This document shows, piece by piece, positions 59,259 through 64,000 of a stretch of DNA of 64,000 nucleotides (positions are counted from its first letter, which is position 1; every line of letters starts with the position of its first letter). The notes beneath the pieces are model-generated. The model saw nothing but the letters and a program-made list of their open reading frames with translations, was not told the DNA's origin and searched no databases. Made by a program: the position numbers and the translations under genes. Origin of the DNA: Antedon mediterranea (taxonomy: Eukaryota > Echinodermata > Crinoidea > Comatulida > Antedonidae); assembly GCF_964355755.1 (NCBI RefSeq), contig NC_092676.1:11454288-11518287 (forward strand), read 5' to 3'.

Positions 59259-62200
59259 CTATATCTCTTCGATAAGTCGTGTTGGCTTCCTTCGAAGTCG
59301 CGTGGAGCGTCGTGGAATAACCTCAGGCGATGAAGACAATCTATGTTCCTCTTCAACCGGTTGGTTGGTGGATGTTTGCTCTTTGTTCGCAATCGTTTCG
59401 CTCGCAATCGTTATTGGTACTGTCTGTTTAATCTTGTGTTTCAACTCGCTATGTGAAGTAGGGGTTTTACTCGCGTAAGCGTCCGCGTCTGTCGCTTTCA
59501 ACTGGTCAATGTGTCTTTTCCACACTTGGCCATCCTCAACACTAATTACGTATGATTTTGGAGCGGTACGTTCTATCACGGTACCTGGCCACCACTTTCC
59601 CTCTTGTCGGAAATCTTTCACTAATACCATTTCACCTGGGTAAAATTCTCGTAGATCTTTCGTTTTGTCGTGATGAAGCTTCTGATCACTCTGCTTGTTA
59701 AGTACCTTGTTTTCTGTACTGGGATGTAAAAGTGATACTCGCGTTCTCAACTCACGGCCCATGAATAACTTCGCTGGCGTTTGTCCCGTAGTTGCGTGTT
59801 TTGTTGTGCGATACGATAAAAGAAATCTGTCCAAACATTGTTGGAAATCCTTCCCATTAGCTCGGCTTGCCGCTAACGATCTTTTGAAAGATTGAACCAT
59901 TCGTTCTGCTGCTCCGTTGCTTGCGGCGTGATAAGGTGCAACCTTTACATGTTTCACCCCGTTTTGCTTTAAGAAGAATTCAAATTCGTCGCTAACAAAC
60001 TGAGGTCCATTATCGCTTACAAGTTGAACAGGCAATCCGTATCTACTGAACAACTCTCTCATCGCTTTGATGGTCGCTGCACTCGTCGTACTGTTCATCT
60101 GAACGACTTCTGGCCATTTCGAATATGAGTCAACCACTACTAGATAATCTCGTTTATCTTTCTGCGCATAGTCAATATGTATTCGTGTCCAAGGCTGATT
60201 TGGCCAGATCCAGGGCATCATTGGTGCTACGCTTGGTCGACTTTGTGTTTGGTGACATGCTTGACATTGCTTCACCAATCGTTCAATGTCGGAATCTATC
60301 TGGGGCCACCAGACATGACTTCGCGCAATCTCTTTCATACGCACGATTCCGGGGTGAGCACAATGAAGCTCCTCCAGAACTGCCCCTCTGAGTTTCGGTG
60401 GAATCACTACCCTGTATCCCCACAGCAAACAGTCCTGTTCTACACTCAATTCGTCTCTTCGGTGTAGGAATGGTTTTAGATCGTCGTCGTTTTCTGACTG
60501 CCATAAACCTGTCTGTACCATGTATAACACTTTGCTCAATAGCGGGTCTTTCCTGGTATGCTGTTGTACGTTCGTACTCGTGACTGGCAAATTGTCTAAT
60601 GTATGCCCCGCTATGTTATATACTGCATCGTCTTCCCGTCCTTCGTATGGCATTGGGAGACGTGAGAGTGCGTCGGCAATTACGTTCTGTTTTCCAGGAA
60701 TGAACTTTAAATCGTATTCGAACGCTGACAGTACGATTGCCCATCGCTGTAATCTCTGTGCGGCCAGTGTCGGAATAGCTGATTTAGGTCCTAGAATGCG
60801 TTCAAGTGGCTTATGATCAGTTCTTATCGTGAATTTCCGTCCGTATAAGTATGTTCTAAACCTTTGAAGTCCAAACATGATGCTTAGGGCTTCCTTGTCT
60901 AGTTGTGCATAACCCTTTTCGTGTTTATGCAGGCTTCGCGATGCGTACGCGATCGGTGTTTTGATATTGTTCTCGTTTACGTGGCAAATGACTGCGCCAA
61001 CTCCGTATGGTGATGCGTCCGTGTATAGTTCCAGTGGTTTTAATGGGTCATAATGCGTCAACATCATGTCTTCGCTAATAATTCGCTTTACCGCGTTAAA
61101 CGCTTTACTACAGTCGACAGTCCATGACCATGGTTTGCTTCCCAACAGCTCATTCAAAGGATGTATCATCGTCGATAATCGTGGAATAAATGACGCGTGA
61201 TAGTTAACTAGTCCTAGCCAGGATCTTAGTTCTGTTGCATTCTGTGGTGCTCGTGCATCCTTGATGGCTTTCACTTTATCGTTTGTCGGTTGAATTCCTG
61301 CTGCTGATAGCTTACGTCCCATGTAGACTACTTCCTTTTGTACAAACGCGCATTTCTCAGCTTTCACTCTGAGACCATACTTGTTAAATCTCTCAAATAG
61401 TTTCTCAAGATTACTAATATGCTCTTTATCAGACGCACCTGTAACAAGAACATCGTCCATGATCGCACATGTTCCTTTAAGTCCTGCTATCACCTGTTCT
61501 ATGAATCGCTGCCATATGGCTGGACTGGACGAAATACCAAACGGTAACCTCGTGTATCGATATAATCCGCGGTGCGTGTTGATCGTTACCAACTCTTGCG
61601 CCTCGTCTTCCAGTACTAACTGCTGGTACGCACATTTCAAATCAATCTTAGAGAATCGCTTTCCACCTCCCAACTTGGTGAAAACTTCCTCTGGGGTCGG
61701 AATTGGATATTCGTCGCAATTTAAACTCGGGTTGACTGTTACTTTATAATCTCCGCAGACACGTACCCTGCCATCGGCCTTTGGAATACATACCAATGGG
61801 GTTGCCCACTGACTAAAGTCTACCGGATAAATAACTCCTTCGTTTTGCATTCTGTCTAACTCTACCTCAACTGCGGAGCGTAGCGCAAATGGAACATTTC
61901 GAGCTTTGCAGAATTTTGGGATTGCGTTCACTTTTAGATGTAATGTCGCTTTGTGTCCCTGAACCGTACCTAATTCCGTTCGGAAAACTTCTGGGAACTT
62001 CCGTTTGAATGACTGACCGACATCGTTATCTATTTCTACCGAATTCTGAGCAAGCGATGGTGGAAATAATGACTTCCAGTCCAACTTAATCACTTCTAAC
62101 CAGGTTCTTCCAAGCAAGGGTGGTGAGTTTCGTCGCTGTGTTCTCACTACTATCAGTGGGAGAACGTTACTCTGGCCCCTATAGTTCACGGTGACTTTAA

Positions 62201-62354
62201 TTTCTCCTGCTATATCGAGCTTAGTACCTGTGTATGCGTGAAGTGTACGTTTTACTGACTTTAATGGTAGATGGCTAAGCTTGCTTTCGTAATCGTCAAA
62301 GCTAATTATCGATACTGCTGCGCCCGTATCTACTTCAAAATCAATATCTATCAT
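59259..62354 (-). CDS. pol: Pol polyprotein: protease, RT, RNase H, integrase
   Basis: A 1031-residue open frame counted from the ATG at 62354; the frame is open from 62372, so it may be entered from gag. In order: aspartic protease with D-T-G at 9-11; RT with KIDLKCAYQQ (Asp 238) and IMDD (298-301); RNase H with YTDAS (Asp 446), Glu 488, Asp 513 and Asp 561; integrase zinc finger His 664/667 and Cys 697/700; catalytic core Asp 728, Asp 781, Glu 817 (35 residues between the last two); then a GPY/F-like segment around 908-950 (KWWPGTVIER). All key residues are present with no stop or frameshift. It copies element RNA into DNA and inserts it. The IMDD in place of the commoner Y-x-DD is the only unusual motif. 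Confidence 0.96.
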   Translation of the reverse strand: MIDIDFEVDTGAAVSIISFDDYESKLSHLPLKSVKRTLHAYTGTKLDIAGEIKVTVNYRGQSNVLPLIVVRTQRRNSPPLLGRTWLEVIKLDWKSLFPPSLAQNSVEIDNDVGQSFKRKFPEVFRTELGTVQGHKATLHLKVNAIPKFCKARNVPFALRSAVEVELDRMQNEGVIYPVDFSQWATPLVCIPKADGRVRVCGDYKVTVNPSLNCDEYPIPTPEEVFTKLGGGKRFSKIDLKCAYQQLVLEDEAQELVTINTHRGLYRYTRLPFGISSSPAIWQRFIEQVIAGLKGTCAIMDDVLVTGASDKEHISNLEKLFERFNKYGLRVKAEKCAFVQKEVVYMGRKLSAAGIQPTNDKVKAIKDARAPQNATELRSWLGLVNYHASFIPRLSTMIHPLNELLGSKPWSWTVDCSKAFNAVKRIISEDMMLTHYDPLKPLELYTDASPYGVGAVICHVNENNIKTPIAYASRSLHKHEKGYAQLDKEALSIMFGLQRFRTYLYGRKFTIRTDHKPLERILGPKSAIPTLAAQRLQRWAIVLSAFEYDLKFIPGKQNVIADALSRLPMPYEGREDDAVYNIAGHTLDNLPVTSTNVQQHTRKDPLLSKVLYMVQTGLWQSENDDDLKPFLHRRDELSVEQDCLLWGYRVVIPPKLRGAVLEELHCAHPGIVRMKEIARSHVWWPQIDSDIERLVKQCQACHQTQSRPSVAPMMPWIWPNQPWTRIHIDYAQKDKRDYLVVVDSYSKWPEVVQMNSTTSAATIKAMRELFSRYGLPVQLVSDNGPQFVSDEFEFFLKQNGVKHVKVAPYHAASNGAAERMVQSFKRSLAASRANGKDFQQCLDRFLLSYRTTKHATTGQTPAKLFMGRELRTRVSLLHPSTENKVLNKQSDQKLHHDKTKDLREFYPGEMVLVKDFRQEGKWWPGTVIERTAPKSYVISVEDGQVWKRHIDQLKATDADAYASKTPTSHSELKHKIKQTVPITIASETIANKEQTSTNQPVEEEHRLSSSPEVIPRRSTRLRRKPTRLIEEI

Positions 62355-63243
62355 CAACTCGCATCTGTACCGTTATTGGTGGTACCGAATTGTCCTGTTT
62401 AATGCCTACGCAAAACATTGTATCTACAAAATCGTCATTACCTTCGTCGTAATCCGGTGCTTCTACTTGCTTGATGGATTTAGGTTTATATTGTTTTGTT
62501 GATTTACTCGACTGCCTGCATTCTGATTTTAGGTGTCCTTGTTTGTTGCATTTAAAGCATGTAGCGTTTTTGTATTTACACGTATCTCTTGTATGATTGT
62601 TCATACCACAGCGGTCACATTTCTGCGTTCGTGTTAGGTTTGACGCTTGATAAGTTTTCGTAGACTTCCTGCTGTTAGACGTAACGTGGTTGATTGGCTT
62701 GTCCACATCGTGCGACATACTTTTCATATTCGCTGTTGCTGCCTCCGAGGCTATGGCTATGTCTGTTGCTTCCTTGAACGTATGGTTCTTTGTCAATAAT
62801 TTCTTTTGGATGCTCTGACTTATTAGTCCACATACGAACTGATCACGCAGTGCGTTTTCCAATGCCTCTCCTTCAAAACCACAATGTATCGCCTTTTTCT
62901 TTAGATGGGATACAAATTGAGAAATAGTCTGTCCCGGTGTCTGTTTTACATTTCTGAATATAAATCGTTCAGAAATCGTTATTCGAGTAGGTTTGTAATG
63001 CTCTTTGAGCTTGGTTATGAGCGTATCGTACGATTTTGTACTTGGTTTATCAGGAAAACACAAATCTCGTATCGTTGTGTATCCAGTCTCTCCTAAACTA
63101 CTCAATAATATCGCTCTTTTCTTACCTCCGTCATTGATATCTAATGCCACAAAATATTGTTCCAGCCTGTCCACATACGTATCTATGTCTCCATCCTGGA
63201 CGTTGAATTCCTCGAATAGAATTCTGGTATTAGCCGCTGCCAT
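62341..63243 (-). CDS. gag: Gag polyprotein with two zinc knuckles
   Basis: A 300-residue frame starting at the ATG at 63243, about 160 bases after the primer site. The first two thirds resemble a retrotransposon capsid (FNVQDGDIDTYVDRLEQYF, SERFIFRNVKQTPGQTISQF). Two CCHC nucleocapsid knuckles follow: C-x2-C-x4-H-x4-C at 209-222 and 229-242. Gag assembles the cytoplasmic particle and packages the element RNA. The frame is intact. It ends TGA at 62341-62343 and overlaps the pol frame by about 30 bases; pol lies in the +1 frame relative to gag, and its first ATG is 11 bases before the gag stop codon. Confidence 0.95.
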   Translation of the reverse strand: MAAANTRILFEEFNVQDGDIDTYVDRLEQYFVALDINDGGKKRAILLSSLGETGYTTIRDLCFPDKPSTKSYDTLITKLKEHYKPTRITISERFIFRNVKQTPGQTISQFVSHLKKKAIHCGFEGEALENALRDQFVCGLISQSIQKKLLTKNHTFKEATDIAIASEAATANMKSMSHDVDKPINHVTSNSRKSTKTYQASNLTRTQKCDRCGMNNHTRDTCKYKNATCFKCNKQGHLKSECRQSSKSTKQYKPKSIKQVEAPDYDEGNDDFVDTMFCVGIKQDNSVPPITVQMRVDDRY

Positions 63244-63404
63244 TACCGCGCTTCGCTCTGTACGTTCAGGGCGCTCAGAATCGTTATTAGCCTGTGCGGT
63301 TCCTTGGTTACGGTTGCCGTTGTTGGAAAATCAAAAACTGCTAGCCTAGGCCTATTTTTATAATATTATTATACTTCCGTTTCTTTCTATGTAAATGTGC
63401 CTGT

Positions 63405-63417
63405 ATCCTCGTCGCCA
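63405..63417 (-). promoter_or_regulatory. Primer-binding site, matches tRNA-Ser(GCT) 3' end
   Basis: In element sense TGGCGACGAGGAT, starting one base after the 5' LTR. It is complementary to ATCCTCGTCGCCA, the 3' end of typical animal tRNA-Ser(GCT) including CCA (from knowledge of that tRNA; not searched). It primes minus-strand synthesis. Confidence 0.85.
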
Positions 63418-63418
63418 G

Positions 63419-63597
63419 TGTCGTGTATCGTCGTAGACAAATTGATAAGTACGTTGAGATGAGTATAATAATGAACGTATTTAATGAAACCAACTAGCCT
63501 AGTAGTCATGAACAATAGTATAGAACGTTTTGTAGGCTAACCTCGTCAGACCATATGCGCAGTACGCATATATATATGTGCGCGTGCATATACTACA
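63419..63597 (-). repeat. 5' LTR, 179 bp
   Basis: Identical to the 3' LTR except one base (63444). It would carry the element promoter and transcript start. Flanked outside by GTACT (63598-63602). Confidence 0.96.
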
Positions 63598-63602
63598 GTA
63601 CT

Positions 63603-64000
63603 AGTAGGCTAGGCCTAGGCCTAGGCCTAGTAGGTATGTCTATCCTAGCTACCCTACTACTACTAGGCCTAGTACTAGGCTAGGCCTAGTACTATAATAA
63701 TAGGCTCTAGGCTAGGCCTAGAAGGTAGACAGAATCTGATATTATTAAGTGATAAGTTTTCATGGCTAGGTTGAAGCCCAACAACAAAAGGCGCTACTGC
63801 AGTTTCGCACCACACCGTTATATCTTTGATTTCTCACCAAAACTTTCCTTTTTCAAACTCACAACATAATATTATGCAACATGTTTATACGATTCGACCA
63901 CTTACGAAGTAATTTTTTTTAAATAACAATACTTTTCAAACATTTTAAACCATACTGAACTCGCTGTCAACACACTGCGAAATGTTCGCCATCTTATTAT
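63603..64000. other. TAGGCCTA tandem-like words, then AT-rich sequence, no gene
   Basis: From 63603 to about 63722 the words AGGCCTAGGCCTAGGCCTAG, CTAGGCTAGGCCTAGTACTA and related variants dominate. The remainder to 64000 is AT-rich without recognisable features. Confidence 0.6.

Larger units (their letters stand above)
58837..63597 (-). mobile_element. Complete Ty3-type LTR retrotransposon (4761 bp)
   Basis: Two 179-bp LTRs, a primer-binding site, gag, pol, a polypurine tract and a perfect 5-bp target duplication GTACT (58832-58836, 63598-63602). The gene order, with integrase after RNase H, defines the Ty3/gypsy group. The serine-tRNA primer and short LTRs suggest a Mag-like lineage (inference). 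The LTRs differ at one of 179 positions, so insertion is recent. No envelope-type frame and no chromodomain are visible. Every part required for autonomous retrotransposition appears present. Confidence 0.96.

Noticed and set aside
59695-61749. Plus-strand ORFs of 60-122 codons opposite pol
   Set aside because: They are shadows of the pol frame with no independent motif.
62350-62372. Ty3-like GCGAGTT +1 frameshift heptamer in the gag-pol overlap
   Set aside because: The heptamer is present but GCG is not a codon in the gag frame, so the known Ty3 mechanism cannot be invoked from it.
1-64000. tRNA, rRNA or CRISPR features
   Set aside because: I scanned for cloverleaf-like cores, rRNA-conserved words and regularly spaced repeats with unique spacers and found none; the tandem arrays present are contiguous satellites.

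Overview
This is a eukaryotic, AT-rich, gene-poor window made almost entirely of transposable elements and tandem repeats. I recognise no host protein gene, rRNA, tRNA or CRISPR array. The many TAGGCCTA-type words, the CR1-like, RTE-like and Ty3-like retroelements and the dense crop of non-autonomous TIR elements suggest a marine invertebrate, plausibly an echinoderm or other ambulacrarian. That assignment is inference from sequence texture and was not tested by a search.

Layout. 1-7.6 kb: a 294-bp tandem duplication, a TIR element with GGCCGGAGTG ends (1331-2202), and a 3.3-kb TIR element (2619-5944) that hosts a 1574-bp element with 16-bp subterminal arrays (2828-4401). 7.6-13.3 kb: a Russian-doll block. 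A hAT-like element with a transposase C-terminal remnant (7625-13307) is split by a long-TIR element with a 9-bp target duplication (7751-12125), which carries two more hAT-like elements with 5-bp duplications. 14.8-17 kb: a complete non-autonomous element ending CAGGGCTGCAAATTAA. 19-28.4 kb: a roughly 370-bp repeat present in both orientations, interrupted by a 5'-truncated CR1/jockey-group LINE and a Helitron-like element. The LINE is itself cut just after its YADD motif by a 4.2-kb TIR element with a 7-bp duplication. 28.4-38.9 kb: two more copies of the CAGGGCTGCAAATTAA family, both split by younger insertions. 39.4-46.6 kb: a large inverted repeat with 100-bp tandem units in its arms around a broken RTE LINE. 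46.6-56.5 kb: a satellite-like block with four complete copies of a TA-flanked MITE, a near-perfect 2.95-kb tandem duplication and a 173-bp tandem array. 58.8-63.6 kb: a structurally complete, very young Ty3-type LTR retrotransposon on the minus strand, with gag and pol both open.

How the parts work together. The only apparently functional genes are gag and pol of the LTR element: capsid/nucleocapsid, then protease, reverse transcriptase, RNase H and integrase, with LTRs, a primer site matching serine tRNA, a polypurine tract and a 5-bp target duplication. Everything else is decayed or non-autonomous and would depend on enzymes encoded elsewhere. The nesting order and several filled/empty site pairs inside the window give a readable relative chronology of insertions.
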